A DNA stretch of 64,000 nt from Aerococcaceae bacterium (GTDB lineage Bacteria > Bacillota > Bacilli > Lactobacillales > Aerococcaceae): contig JAUNEB010000001.1 of assembly GCA_030525795.1 (NCBI GenBank), forward strand, positions 62,001 through 126,000, written 5' to 3'. The translations under genes and the position numbers were made by a program. Positions 44,221 to 52,422 of the stretch are shown piece after piece. The stretch's first letter is position 1. Every line of letters starts with the position of its first letter. The notes beneath the pieces were generated by a model. That model had not been told where the DNA came from. It worked only from the letters and a program-made list of their open reading frames with translations, and did not search any database.

Positions 44221-44652
44221 ATGAATAAATTTGACTTATTAAACGAATTAACCGCTAATTTAGGCGTACTTTACATTAAATTGCACCAACACCATTTTTA
44301 TGTGACGGGGCCATGCTTTGTGGAGTATCACGAATATTTTGAAGAATTGTACAATGAAGTACATGGGCATTTGGATGAAGTTGCTGAACGCAATATCATG
44401 ATGGGCGGCCAACCAGTGTCAACATTGGGCGAATTTTTGCAGTTGGCGACTATCCAAGAAGCGCCTTACACCGCAAAAAAATCTTGGAAAGAGATGTTAG
44501 CAGAAACGTTGGCAGACTTCCAAACCATTGTGTCCATCCTCGAAAAAGGCATCGGTGCCGACTTTGTGGACGAAGTAACGGAAGACGTCTTAATCGGCAT
44601 GAAAGCTTACTACGACAAGCAAATGTGGATGATTAGCGCGACATTAGCTTAA
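44221..44652 (+). CDS. dps: Dps-type ferritin-like protein
   Basis: 143 residues from the ATG at 44221 (AAAAGGAG site); the TTG just before it is not needed. Dps forms a 12-subunit shell that oxidises Fe(II) with H2O2 and stores iron, protecting DNA. The ferroxidase residues at the subunit interface are intact with canonical spacing: His25, His37, Asp52 and Glu56 (DEVAERNIMMGG). Own promoter with operator-like repeats, own terminator. Together with the adjacent oxidase it gives an oxygen/peroxide tolerance pair. Confidence 0.95.
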   Translation: MNKFDLLNELTANLGVLYIKLHQHHFYVTGPCFVEYHEYFEELYNEVHGHLDEVAERNIMMGGQPVSTLGEFLQLATIQEAPYTAKKSWKEMLAETLADFQTIVSILEKGIGADFVDEVTEDVLIGMKAYYDKQMWMISATLA

Positions 44653-44656
44653 TAAG

Positions 44657-44690
44657 AAAGTGGGGAATCTTAGGATTTCTCACTTTTTTT
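44657..44690 (+). terminator. Terminator of dps
   Basis: AAAGTGGGGAATC pairs with GATTTCTCACTTT (with G-T pairs), loop TTAG, then a run of T. Confidence 0.8.
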
Positions 44691-44701
44691 GTAAAGTTAG
44701 C

Positions 44702-44730
44702 TTGACAAAATGTGTAAAGCGAGCTATACT
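44702..44730 (+). promoter_or_regulatory. Promoter of the XRE regulator pair
   Basis: Consensus -35 TTGACA (44702-44707), 17-base spacer, -10 TATACT (44725-44730). One of the strongest promoters in the window. Confidence 0.85.
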
Positions 44731-44733
44731 TTT

Positions 44734-44757
44734 TGTGTAAAATAAACTTTACAAAAG
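44734..44757. promoter_or_regulatory. Operator-like inverted repeat before the XRE gene
   Basis: TTTGTGTAAA and TTTACAAAA face each other across ATAAAC just after the -10. TGTAAAG-type half sites recur at about 44690 and 44711, on both sides of the -35. This suits autorepression by the XRE protein. Confidence 0.5.
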
Positions 44758-44765
44758 GAGGACGC

Positions 44766-44987
44766 ATGAAAACATTCATCAAAGCATTGCGTGCAGAAAA
44801 GCGCATTTCGCAAGAAGAATTGGCTAAAGCCGTCAAAGTGACGCGGCAGACGATTATTAGTTTAGAGCAAGAACGCTACACGGCGTCATTAGTGCTTGCT
44901 TATCGTATTGCGCGTTATTTTGGCAAACAAATAGAAGATGTGTTTGATTTTAGTGAGGAGGAAAACAATGAGTCCAGAACAATTTAG
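44766..44987 (+). CDS. XRE-family (Cro/CI-like) small regulator
   Basis: 73 residues from the ATG at 44766, 5 bases after AAAAGGAGG; the upstream in-frame start lies before that site. It is essentially one helix-turn-helix domain: [22 protein letters not shown], followed by [23 protein letters not shown], the plan of the YgzD-type regulators that pair with a membrane protein. It overlaps the next gene by 20 bases. Autoregulation through the inverted repeat upstream is likely. Confidence 0.9.
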   Translation: MKTFIKALRAEKRISQEELAKAVKVTRQTIISLEQERYTASLVLAYRIARYFGKQIEDVFDFSEEENNESRTI

Positions 44988-45405
44988 AAAGCATTTAACC
45001 AAAAAAATCTTATGGTGTCGCGTATCGGCAGGGCTATTAACAGTTGTAAGTCTTGTAGTAGGGTTTCAGCTGAAAAATAGTCATGATTTGGCGCGTGGAT
45101 ATGTTACAGGATTGGCGCTTGTTGCTGCAGTGATGAGTTTGGTAGAGCAACACCGCATTCAACAAGCCTTGCGCAATCCGCAACAATTCGAAGCCTATTA
45201 CATTGAACAAACCGATGAGCGCAAAGGCTATCTCCAACAAAAAGTTGCAAGCACAACGTATTATGCGAATGCTATTTTGTTGGAAGTGGCGATGTTGATT
45301 GCTATCTTTATTAACCACGATGTTTTCTTGGCGTTGTTTGCGTTAGTAATGGTGCAAGCTTTTTGCAAAGTGGTCATCAAAAAATATTATGCCACCAAAT
45401 ATTGA
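44968..45405 (+). CDS. Small membrane protein paired with the XRE regulator (DUF2178/DUF3796-like)
   Basis: 145 residues from the ATG at 44968 (GAGGAGG site inside the regulator gene). Four membrane spans in two pairs (about 14-30, 37-52, 90-110 and 113-130), separated by a charged loop with [17 protein letters not shown]. The ERK-type loop and the genetic pairing with a short XRE protein match Firmicutes DUF2178/DUF3796-like proteins. The function of such pairs is not established. Ends before an imperfect terminator. Confidence 0.8.
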   Translation: MSPEQFRKHLTKKILWCRVSAGLLTVVSLVVGFQLKNSHDLARGYVTGLALVAAVMSLVEQHRIQQALRNPQQFEAYYIEQTDERKGYLQQKVASTTYYANAILLEVAMLIAIFINHDVFLALFALVMVQAFCKVVIKKYYATKY

Positions 45406-45409
45406 ATAG

Positions 45410-45442
45410 AGAACTTCAATGGCTTGCCGTTGAAGTTCTTTG
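45410..45442 (+). terminator. Terminator after the XRE pair
   Basis: AGAACTTCAA pairs with TTGAAGTTCT, with GGC/GCC pairing in the loop. The T-run is short (TTTG), so it may be leaky. Confidence 0.65.
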
Positions 45443-45521
45443 TTAATTTGCGCGTAATTAGTTTAATTTTCAGCATTTTTGTGGTAAGGTGGAGAAGAGA
45501 AAATGTTAAAGGAGGGACACT

Positions 45522-46499
45522 ATGTTTGAGCAAACATTGACGATTACGAATCCAGATTGGTTGATTGCGTTATTGGGCAATCATGACAAGCATATTCGCT
45601 TAATTGAGGAACATTTTGCGGTGGAAATTTACCATCGAGGCGAAATGTTGAGCATTGCAGGCGACGATGAAGCAGAAGTGGCGACAGTGGCGCAGCTCAT
45701 CAAGGAGCTGTTGCACTTATTGGAACATCATATTACGCCGCATGTGATGGATATTATGACCGCAATCAAAATGGCGAAAAACCAAACGTTGGATTATTTC
45801 TTTAATTTGTATGAAGAAGTCATTGGGCGTTCGGCTGAAGGGCGTCCAATTCGCGCCAAAAACTTTGGGCAACTGCAGTACATTCGCGCCATTGAAAAGC
45901 AAGATGTTGTTTTTGGGGTAGGACCTGCGGGAACGGGGAAAACTTTTTTGGCGGTAGTGTTAGCTGTTCAGGCGTTGCGCGAAGGGCGCGTCAAACGGAT
46001 TATTTTGACGAGGCCCGCTGTTGAAGCTGGCGAAAGTTTAGGATTTTTGCCGGGCGATTTGAAAGAAAAAGTCGATCCGTATTTGCGTCCGATTTATGAT
46101 GCGCTGTACACGATTTATGGACGCGAGCAAGCAGACCGCATGATGGAGCGCGGCATTATTGAAGTGGCGCCACTTGCGTATATGCGTGGGCGAACGCTCG
46201 ACGACGCGTTTGTCATCTTGGATGAGGCGCAAAACACGACGATTGCCCAAATGAAAATGTTTCTCACGCGGTTGGGCTTTGGCTCAAAAATGGTCATCAA
46301 CGGCGATAAAACACAAATTGACTTACCAAAAGGTGTCAAATCGGGGTTGATTGATGCCATTCATAAGTTGCAAGCTGTTTCGCGTATTCAATTCGTGACA
46401 TTTGACGAGTTTGATGTCGTGCGTCATCCTGTAGTGTCCGATATTATTAAGGCGTATAGCCGTCCAATTTTAGAAGAGGAGAATGAAAATGTTAATTGA
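45522..46499 (+). CDS. phoH: PhoH-like ATPase
   Basis: 325 residues. A P-loop ATPase related to the N-terminal half of superfamily 1 helicases; linked to RNA metabolism with YbeY. Walker A GPAGTGKTF and Walker B FVILDEAQN are clear, with VKRIILTRPAVEAGESLGFLPG and RIQFVTFDEFDVVRHPVVSDI as further family blocks. AAAGGAGGG site before the ATG. It heads the conserved phoH-ybeY-dgkA-era-recO cluster, whose genes overlap or nearly so. Confidence 0.95.
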   Translation: MFEQTLTITNPDWLIALLGNHDKHIRLIEEHFAVEIYHRGEMLSIAGDDEAEVATVAQLIKELLHLLEHHITPHVMDIMTAIKMAKNQTLDYFFNLYEEVIGRSAEGRPIRAKNFGQLQYIRAIEKQDVVFGVGPAGTGKTFLAVVLAVQALREGRVKRIILTRPAVEAGESLGFLPGDLKEKVDPYLRPIYDALYTIYGREQADRMMERGIIEVAPLAYMRGRTLDDAFVILDEAQNTTIAQMKMFLTRLGFGSKMVINGDKTQIDLPKGVKSGLIDAIHKLQAVSRIQFVTFDEFDVVRHPVVSDIIKAYSRPILEEENENVN

Positions 46500-47001
46500 A
46501 ATGATTGATGATGCAAGCTATTTGAGTGCAGAACAACACACTTTAATTCAAGGGGTCATTCAAACAGCGACCGAGATGTTAGGGTTAGGCGACGGAATTG
46601 AAGTCGATATTTCGCTAGTATCGGACGAGGAAATTCAAGCGTTGAACCGTGATTATCGTCAGTTAGATAAGCCGACAGATGTGTTGAGTTTTGCGTTGGA
46701 AGAAGTGACGAGCGAGTTTGATATTGATTTTGAAGCGCTTGTCGGTGACGATGAGGATGGCGACGATGATTGGGAAGAATTGGAAGATTTTGACCGTCAT
46801 TTGGGCGATATTATCATTTCGTATCCGCGAGCAGTCGCGCAAGCGGAAGAATACGGGCATTCTTTGGAACGTGAGTTAGCCTTTTTGGCGGTGCATGGCT
46901 TTTTGCATTTGAATGGCTACGATCATCAAACGGAAGAAGAAGCGCAAGCAATGTTCGCCCTTCAAGAAAAGGTGTTGGCACAATATGGGCTTACACGCTA
47001 A
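46489..47001 (+). CDS. ybeY: Endoribonuclease YbeY (rRNA maturation factor)
   Basis: 170 residues from the ATG at 46489, 8 bases from AGAGGAG; the ATG at 46483 is too close to it. A zinc enzyme needed for 16S rRNA 3' maturation and ribosome quality control. The metal ligands are His136, His140 and His146 in HGFLHLNGYDH. Between KPTDVLSFALEE and LGDIIIS there is an acidic insertion of about 25 residues (about 75-103) rich in Asp/Glu, longer than in textbook YbeY. Overlaps phoH by 11 bases. Confidence 0.95.
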   Translation: MLIEMIDDASYLSAEQHTLIQGVIQTATEMLGLGDGIEVDISLVSDEEIQALNRDYRQLDKPTDVLSFALEEVTSEFDIDFEALVGDDEDGDDDWEELEDFDRHLGDIIISYPRAVAQAEEYGHSLERELAFLAVHGFLHLNGYDHQTEEEAQAMFALQEKVLAQYGLTR

Positions 47002-47353
47002 TGCATCTTTTTGGCAAGCTGTTAAGCACGCGGTAAACGGAATTTGGCATACGTTGCGGAACGAGCGTAATTTGAAAATTCATGCGCTGGCGACCGTTGC
47101 TGTAATGATAGCGGGCGTTGTATATCGCATTACAACGCTGGAATGGGCAATCATTTTGCTTTGTGTCGGAGGTGTTTGGGCGGCGGAATTGTTGAACACA
47201 GCAATTGAAGCAGCGGTTGATTTAGCCATCGGCGATACGTTGCATCCGTTGGCCAAAATTGCGAAAGACGCCGCGGCAGGCGCCGTTTTAGTATTGTCGC
47301 TTGTGGCAAGTATTGTAGGGATGCTCATTTTTGTACCGTATATTTTGAGATAG
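46985..47353 (+). CDS. dgkA: Diacylglycerol/undecaprenol kinase family protein
   Basis: 122 residues from ATG 46985 (AAAAGGTG site 11 bases before); longer in-frame starts would run deep into ybeY. A small trimeric membrane kinase with three spans. In Gram-positives the natural substrate is mainly undecaprenol, recycling the wall-lipid carrier. The motif [19 protein letters not shown] followed by [19 protein letters not shown] carries the conserved Glu and Asn residues of the active site. Overlaps ybeY by 17 bases. Confidence 0.93.
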   Translation: MGLHANASFWQAVKHAVNGIWHTLRNERNLKIHALATVAVMIAGVVYRITTLEWAIILLCVGGVWAAELLNTAIEAAVDLAIGDTLHPLAKIAKDAAAGAVLVLSLVASIVGMLIFVPYILR

Positions 47354-47361
47354 GAGTTATT

Positions 47362-48264
47362 ATGAAACAAACATTCAAATCAGGTTTTGTGGCGATTATC
47401 GGGCGCCCGAATGTCGGCAAATCAACGTTGCTCAACCGTTTTGTCGGGCAAAAAATCGCAATTATGTCAGACAAAGCGCAAACAACGCGCAACCGAATTC
47501 AAGGAGTTTTGACGGACGACGATGCGCAGTTAGTGTTCATTGACACGCCGGGAATTCACAAACCGAAACATGCGCTCGGCGATTTTATGGTCAATACCGC
47601 TTACAGCGCCTTGAAAGGTGTGGACGCTATTTTGGTAGTTGTCAACGCCTCCGAAAAAATTGGACCCGGTGACCGTATCGTTATCGAACGCGTCAAACAA
47701 GCCAAAGTGCCGGTATTTCTCGTGATTAACAAAATTGACTTAGTCCATCCAGATGATTTATTAGCAATTATTGATAGCTATCGTCAAGAGCATTCGTTTG
47801 ACCATATTTTCCCAATTAGTGCGACAATGGGCAACAACGTTCCCGAACTCGTCGCAAAATTAAAAGACGAAATGCCCGAAGGACCGCAATACTATCCAGC
47901 CAACCAAATTATGGATCATCCAGAATATTTTGTTGTGGCAGAATTTATTCGCGAAAAAATCTTGCTGCTGACGCAAGAAGAAATTCCACACTCCGTCGCC
48001 GTCCAAGTACAAAGCATGCAACGCAACGAAAATGACAAAGTCGAAGTGCAAGCAACCATTATTGTCGAACGTAAAAGCCAAAAAGGCATCATTATCGGCG
48101 CCGGCGGCCAAATGATTAAAAAAATCGGCCAACTTGCCCGACGCGACATTGAGCTTTTGTTAGACGACAAAGTTTATTTAGATTTATGGGTCAAAGTCCA
48201 AAAAAATTGGCGCGGCCAAACGTCGCAGCTCAATGATTTGGGGTATCGACCAGATAATTATTAG
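47362..48264 (+). CDS. era: GTPase Era
   Basis: 300 residues. A GTPase that binds the 3' end of 16S rRNA during 30S maturation. G1 [10 protein letters not shown]2 around TTRNRI, G3 DTPG and G4 NKID are present; the C-terminal KH domain has [22 protein letters not shown] site before the ATG, 8 bases after dgkA. Conserved neighbour of ybeY and recO. Confidence 0.97.
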   Translation: MKQTFKSGFVAIIGRPNVGKSTLLNRFVGQKIAIMSDKAQTTRNRIQGVLTDDDAQLVFIDTPGIHKPKHALGDFMVNTAYSALKGVDAILVVVNASEKIGPGDRIVIERVKQAKVPVFLVINKIDLVHPDDLLAIIDSYRQEHSFDHIFPISATMGNNVPELVAKLKDEMPEGPQYYPANQIMDHPEYFVVAEFIREKILLLTQEEIPHSVAVQVQSMQRNENDKVEVQATIIVERKSQKGIIIGAGGQMIKKIGQLARRDIELLLDDKVYLDLWVKVQKNWRGQTSQLNDLGYRPDNY

Positions 48265-48285
48265 AACAGAAAGGGCGTGCGAACA

Positions 48286-49050
48286 ATGCAACAATCATTT
48301 GATGGAATTGTCCTTTTTAAGCGCCCTTATCGCGAAAAAGACTTGCTAATTAAAGTGTTTACCGAACACGCCGGCACCAAAATGTTTTTTGTCGGGCGAG
48401 CGCAAGAACAAAATTATCCGTTAGCGCCCCAAATTGTACCGCTGACACATAATCATTACGTTGGCGCGATTCACAACCAAGGATTTTCGTTCATTCAAGA
48501 AGGACAAACCGTGCAATTTTTTCGCAAGATTCAAGAAGATTACTGGCTGCAAGCCTACGCGGTCTACATTTCCCAGCTAATTGATGCGGCCGTCGACGAC
48601 AATACGCCGCATGCCGCTTTGTATCAGTTGTTGCGCGACAGCCTTTCCTTACTCGAAAAAGGATTGCGCCCCGAAGTGGTCGTCGCGTATGTCGAAATCC
48701 ATTTGCTTTCGCAATTCGGGCTGGCACTCGATTGGCAACATTGTTGTGAATGCCATCAACTTGCGCCGCTATGTGATTTCAGCATGATTAAGCAAGGCAT
48801 TTTATGCGAAAAACATTGGGCTACCGACGCCTATCGCTTACGCATTTCGCCGAAAGCGATGTATATTGCTAAGCAATTAGCGAGTATTTCAATCAGGCAA
48901 ATTCAATCCGTTAATGTGAGCGACGAAACACTACAAGAATTGCGGCGACTCATGGACGAAATTTATAAAGAATTCGTCGGAATTCGCCTCAAAAGCAAGT
49001 CCTATCTCGACCAAATGACACAACTTTCCCAATTAAAAATCCGCTCCTAA
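48286..49050 (+). CDS. recO: DNA repair protein RecO
   Basis: 254 residues from the ATG at 48286 (GAAAGGG site). RecO loads RecA with RecR at single-strand gaps and anneals SSB-coated strands. The N-terminal OB fold starts FDGIVLFKRPYREKDLLIKV; a cysteine cluster in the middle (WQHCCECHQLAPLCDF with a later LCEKH) is the zinc-binding site of Gram-positive RecO. The rest is helical. Ends at a terminator, closing the phoH-recO cluster. Confidence 0.95.
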   Translation: MQQSFDGIVLFKRPYREKDLLIKVFTEHAGTKMFFVGRAQEQNYPLAPQIVPLTHNHYVGAIHNQGFSFIQEGQTVQFFRKIQEDYWLQAYAVYISQLIDAAVDDNTPHAALYQLLRDSLSLLEKGLRPEVVVAYVEIHLLSQFGLALDWQHCCECHQLAPLCDFSMIKQGILCEKHWATDAYRLRISPKAMYIAKQLASISIRQIQSVNVSDETLQELRRLMDEIYKEFVGIRLKSKSYLDQMTQLSQLKIRS

Positions 49051-49068
49051 ATTAGGAACGGATTTTTT
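49035..49068. terminator. Bidirectional terminator between recO and the small helical protein gene
   Basis: AAAAATCCG pairs with CGGATTTTT, with TCCT/AGGA continuing the stem inside; the 5' arm lies at the end of recO. T-runs exist on both strands. Confidence 0.85.
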
Positions 49069-49074
49069 GAATGA

Positions 49075-49278
49075 TTAAAACTTGTTTTTCAAGTCGTCAA
49101 CGATGTTTGTTGCTTTTTCAGATAAGTCACTGCCTAATTTTTCAGCTGCTTCTTTTGCTTCAGCTAATTTGTCTTCAGCAACGTCTTTCAATTCAGTGAA
49201 TTTGTCACCTGCGAGGTCTTTAGCTTTGTCCAACAAACCTTCAGCTTGCTCAGTTAAGTTTTTGAATAAATCTGCCAT
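49075..49278 (-). CDS. Small helical charged protein (CsbD/LEA-like)
   Basis: 67 residues, almost all of them in amphipathic-helix pattern with many Lys, Glu, Asp and Ala: MADLFKNLTEQAEGLLDKA, then KFTELKDVAEDKLAEAKEAA. No Cys, Trp, Pro or His. The pattern resembles CsbD-like and LEA-like stress proteins that are abundant and poorly understood. AAGGAG site on the minus strand and a good promoter. Codon use is strongly biased, so it is probably well expressed. Confidence 0.85.
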   Translation of the reverse strand: MADLFKNLTEQAEGLLDKAKDLAGDKFTELKDVAEDKLAEAKEAAEKLGSDLSEKATNIVDDLKNKF

Positions 49279-49308
49279 AGTTACACACTCCTTATGTTTG
49301 ATAGTTTC

Positions 49309-49337
49309 ATTTTAACAAAAAGCATTTCTAAAGGCAA
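49309..49337 (-). promoter_or_regulatory. Promoter of the small helical protein gene
   Basis: On the minus strand: -35 TTGCCT (49332-49337), 17-base spacer, -10 TAAAAT (49309-49314). Confidence 0.65.
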
Positions 49338-49369
49338 ATATTCTGTCTAAAATTTAGCAAATATGGTAG

Positions 49370-49375
49370 TATAAT
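49370..49375 (+). promoter_or_regulatory. -10 element before the tsaB cluster
   Basis: Perfect TATAAT, 17 bases before the tsaB ATG, which would leave a very short leader. No clear -35. Confidence 0.35.
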
Positions 49376-49391
49376 GAGGAGAAAGCGGGGA

Positions 49392-50123
49392 ATGATGATG
49401 CGAACAATAGCAGTAGATACGTCAACAAGCGCACTAAGTGTTGCGCTGTTAGAAAACCAAACATGCATAGTCAATACGTTTGCGGCGACTACACAACAAC
49501 ACGGCGAGCGACTGTTGCCTGAAGTGGCACACTTATTTGAACCAGTAGGATGGCAACCTTCGCAAATTGAGCGCGTAGTAGTAGGCGTTGGGCCAGGCTC
49601 TTACACGGGGTTGCGCATAGGGGTTACTTTTGCCAAGACATGGAGCGTCGCAAAAAATGTACCGCTAACAACGGTGTCGTCACTAGCCTTGTTGGCGGCA
49701 CACACCGAAAAGTGTGAATCCGATATTGTGGTGCCGCTGATGGATGCGCGTCGCATGAGCGCTTATACGGCTGCTTATCGTTGGCAAAATAATCAATTAG
49801 TTACTATTTTGGCGGACTGTCATGCAGATTGGGAAGATTATTTACCACAATTAGCGGCTTTGGAAGGGGCGCGCATTGTATTTGTCGGCGAAAAAATCGG
49901 CGCATTTGTACAGAAGTTTCAGGAACTTTATCCACAAAAAGAAGTCGCCGTAGTCGAAGGTATTTTTCCAAATGTCGCGTTGCTAGAATATGTCGAGCAA
50001 ACAGCGGTATTCGACCCGACAACTTTGGCGCCGAATTATGCGCACGCAACGGTAGCTGAGCAAGAATGGTTAGCACAAACACAAGGAAATCAAGAAGATG
50101 AATGGGTTGAACAATTTTCTTAA
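49392..50123 (+). CDS. tsaB: tRNA t6A biosynthesis protein TsaB
   Basis: 243 residues from ATG 49392 (AGGAG at 49377-49381); ATG 49398 is an equal alternative with GGGG as its site. TsaB is the scaffold of the TsaBDE complex that makes N6-threonylcarbamoyladenosine at position 37 of ANN-reading tRNAs. AVDTSTSALSVALLE is the actin-like nucleotide fold start, and VVGVGPGSYTGLRIGVTFAK is the family signature. The rimI gene starts inside its 3' end. Confidence 0.95.
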   Translation: MMMRTIAVDTSTSALSVALLENQTCIVNTFAATTQQHGERLLPEVAHLFEPVGWQPSQIERVVVGVGPGSYTGLRIGVTFAKTWSVAKNVPLTTVSSLALLAAHTEKCESDIVVPLMDARRMSAYTAAYRWQNNQLVTILADCHADWEDYLPQLAALEGARIVFVGEKIGAFVQKFQELYPQKEVAVVEGIFPNVALLEYVEQTAVFDPTTLAPNYAHATVAEQEWLAQTQGNQEDEWVEQFS

Positions 50124-50622
50124 GTGGTTGGGCATGCCGCAGCCGTCTGCGGTGATGCGCCAGTTAGCTGACTGGTTTGAGGCGGACTGTCCACACTATC
50201 GTTTTGCGACGACGCGCGACATCGACTGGTTCATTCACTTAGAAACGGTTTGCTACCAAAATTATTTGGCGTGGACGAGAGCGGATTTTGAACGCGATTT
50301 ACTCAAAAATCCGTATGCGTTATACGTCATTTTTCCACAAAAAGCGTGCATTATCGGCAGAATTACGCATAAAAAAGCGCACATTAGTCACTTGATGGTA
50401 GAGCCAAGTCAGCAGCGAAAAGGTATTGGGCGCGAAATGCTAACTTGTTGGATTCGTGCTGCGCGGCAAATGCATAGCCAATCGGTGACGCTAGAAGTAC
50501 GCGCATCTAATCGTGCCGCGATTGCGTTGTATCAACAACACGGATTTGTGATCGTGCGCACCATTTTGCGTTATTATGAAGACGGCGAAGATGCCCTTTA
50601 TATGCAATTATTACTCAAATAA
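50098..50622 (+). CDS. RimI-like N-acetyltransferase, first copy
   Basis: 174 residues. The GNAT core is ISHLMVEPSQQRKGIGREML (acetyl-CoA loop QRKGIG) followed by VTLEVRASNRAAIALYQQHG, the RimI-type signature for N-terminal acetylation. The first 40 residues are an extra segment not found in classical RimI. It overlaps tsaB by 26 bases. Two rimI-like genes between tsaB and tsaD occur in other lactic acid bacteria; which one acts on ribosomal protein S18 is not clear. Confidence 0.88.
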   Translation: MNGLNNFLKWLGMPQPSAVMRQLADWFEADCPHYRFATTRDIDWFIHLETVCYQNYLAWTRADFERDLLKNPYALYVIFPQKACIIGRITHKKAHISHLMVEPSQQRKGIGREMLTCWIRAARQMHSQSVTLEVRASNRAAIALYQQHGFVIVRTILRYYEDGEDALYMQLLLK

Positions 50623-50632
50623 GGAGTTCATT

Positions 50633-51100
50633 ATGGAAACATTCGCATTGAAAGTGGTTGCTTTTCCTGCAAAAGAGTTACCACCGCATTTGCAACAAGC
50701 AATCATATTGGCGAATCAAACTTTCGGTTGGACAAACGCGCAGACGCAAGCGGATTTTGATAACGAGTATGCGTACTACTATATTGCGTTATATGGGAAG
50801 CATTTGGTAGGTTATGTTGGTTTGCATTGCATTTTGGAGACGGCGACGATTAATCAATTGATTGTTCACGAAGCATATCGCCGCCAAGGTGTCGGCTTGC
50901 AGTTGTTGCATTTTGTGTGCGAGCAGCTGTCGCATCGCAAAGTGGACCAAATATTTTTGGAAGTGCGTGTCAGCAATATCGCTGCCTGTCAACTTTATGA
51001 AAAAGCGGGCTTCCAAACAGTAACTATCCGCAAAAATTACTACCAACACCCGCAAGAAGATGCGATAATTATGCACTATTTATTAGAAAAAAGGAGTTAG
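50633..51100 (+). CDS. rimI: RimI-like N-acetyltransferase, second copy
   Basis: 155 residues from the ATG at 50633 (AAGGAG site); a longer frame starting inside the previous gene is rejected. [20 protein letters not shown] and [21 protein letters not shown] are the classical RimI signatures, and the size matches canonical RimI (about 150), so I assign the symbol to this copy with reservation. It lies 10 bases after the first copy and 2 bases before tsaD. Confidence 0.88.
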   Translation: METFALKVVAFPAKELPPHLQQAIILANQTFGWTNAQTQADFDNEYAYYYIALYGKHLVGYVGLHCILETATINQLIVHEAYRRQGVGLQLLHFVCEQLSHRKVDQIFLEVRVSNIAACQLYEKAGFQTVTIRKNYYQHPQEDAIIMHYLLEKRS

Positions 51101-51102
51101 CA

Positions 51103-52116
51103 ATGACGGAAACGAGTTTATTATTAGCCATTGAATCAAGTTGCGATGAAACGAGTGTGGCTGTTATCAAAGACGGACGACACATTTTGGCGAATATTGT
51201 CGCATCGCAAGTAAAAAGCCACATGCGCTTTGGAGGCGTCGTTCCAGAAGTCGCTAGCCGCCATCATGTCGAACAAATAACACAAGTCATTGAACTCGCC
51301 TTGCAAAAATCTGGGCACACGCTAGCAGAAATGGATGCGATTGCCGTAACGCAAGGGCCAGGGTTAGTCGGCGCATTGTTAGTCGGCGTCACCGCTGCGA
51401 AAACGTTAGCTTTTTTATATGATAAGCCGCTCATTGCAGTTAATCATTTGGCGGGGCATATTTATGCGAGCCAGTTGCAGCAGCCACTCGCGTTTCCATT
51501 GTTGGCACTCATCGCTAGCGGTGGGCATACCGAACTCGTTTATATGCCAAAAGACGGCGAATTCCAAGTCGTTGGCGAAACGCAAGATGATGCGGTCGGC
51601 GAAGCATACGACAAAGTCGGGCGCTTGTTGAAGTTGCCTTATCCCGCTGGCAAGTACATGGATGAACTCGCGCAAAAAGGCCAGTCTACATACGCCATTC
51701 CACGCGCCATGTTACACGAAGATAATTTAGATTTTAGTTTTAGCGGCATGAAAAGTGCCGTCATGAATTTGGTTCATAACGCATCGCAACGCGGTGAAAC
51801 CGTCATTCCAGAAAATTTAGCGACCAGTTTTCAAGAAGCCGTCATAGAAGTATTAGTCGAAAAAACAGCGCGCGCACTGCAACAATATCCCGTGCAACAA
51901 TTTGTTCTAGCAGGTGGTGTGGCGGCCAATTCAGGTTTGCGACAAGCGTTATCGGCGCGTTTGGCAACACAATTTCCGACGGTAGAAGTATTGATTCCGC
52001 CACTTGCGTTATGTGGGGATAATGCGGCGATGATTGGAGCGGCAGCACATCATTTATACATGACACAACAATTCAGTTCGCTAGACATTAACGCCAAGCC
52101 CAGCCTAGATTTATAA
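51103..52116 (+). CDS. tsaD: tRNA t6A threonylcarbamoyltransferase TsaD
   Basis: 337 residues. The catalytic subunit that transfers the threonylcarbamoyl group to A37 of t[21 protein letters not shown] at the start, metal-ligand histidines in [10 protein letters not shown] (near residues 112-116), [10 protein letters not shown], and the C-terminal [11 protein letters not shown] are all conserved. Last gene of the tsaB-rimI-rimI-tsaD cluster; no clear hairpin terminator follows. Confidence 0.97.
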   Translation: MTETSLLLAIESSCDETSVAVIKDGRHILANIVASQVKSHMRFGGVVPEVASRHHVEQITQVIELALQKSGHTLAEMDAIAVTQGPGLVGALLVGVTAAKTLAFLYDKPLIAVNHLAGHIYASQLQQPLAFPLLALIASGGHTELVYMPKDGEFQVVGETQDDAVGEAYDKVGRLLKLPYPAGKYMDELAQKGQSTYAIPRAMLHEDNLDFSFSGMKSAVMNLVHNASQRGETVIPENLATSFQEAVIEVLVEKTARALQQYPVQQFVLAGGVAANSGLRQALSARLATQFPTVEVLIPPLALCGDNAAMIGAAAHHLYMTQQFSSLDINAKPSLDL

Positions 52117-52158
52117 GCGTATTTTTTCATAAAAAAAGTAGCACAAAACATACGAATA

Positions 52159-52167
52159 TGCTATAAT
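52159..52167 (+). promoter_or_regulatory. Extended -10 of the small acidic protein gene
   Basis: TGC-TATAAT at 52159-52167, 31 bases before the ATG. The -35 is unclear. Confidence 0.5.
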
Positions 52168-52198
52168 GAAAGCGTTATGAATGAAAAGGGGTGTCGAG

Positions 52199-52339
52199 AT
52201 GACGAAAGAAGAATTAGTTGTAGAAGAATTGAACCAAGAGGATACGATTGTTTGCTGTGATTCAGACTCACACGTTGTCACGTCCGAAGAAGAGTTCCAA
52301 GAATTGCTCAAAGGGTTGCATTCGGAAGGGAAATTTTAA
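52199..52339 (+). CDS. 46-residue acidic protein with a Cys-Cys pair
   Basis: Read directly from the sequence: MTKEELVVEELNQEDTIVCC, then DSDSHVVTSEEEFQELLKGL and HSEGKF. AAAAGGGG (52184-52191) lies 7 bases before the ATG, an extended -10 lies upstream and a terminator downstream, so the frame looks like a real gene of its own. Strongly acidic, with adjacent Cys19-Cys20 and a His, which could bind metal or be redox active. I do not recognise it. Confidence 0.65.
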   Translation: MTKEELVVEELNQEDTIVCCDSDSHVVTSEEEFQELLKGLHSEGKF

Positions 52340-52349
52340 TTAAAGCAGG

Positions 52350-52379
52350 GACTGGTGTCAGGGGCATCAGTCTTTTTTT
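52350..52379 (+). terminator. Terminator of the small acidic protein gene
   Basis: GACTGGTG pairs with CATCAGTC (one G-T pair), loop TCAGGGG, then seven T. Confidence 0.85.
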
Positions 52380-52395
52380 GTGGAAATAAATAGCG

Positions 52396-52401
52396 TATAA
52401 T
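52396..52401 (+). promoter_or_regulatory. -10 element before the membrane-protease-like gene
   Basis: Perfect TATAAT, 21 bases before the ATG at 52423. The -35 region is only a T-run from the preceding terminator. Confidence 0.35.
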
Positions 52402-52422
52402 AATGTGCAAGGAGGAATGGAA

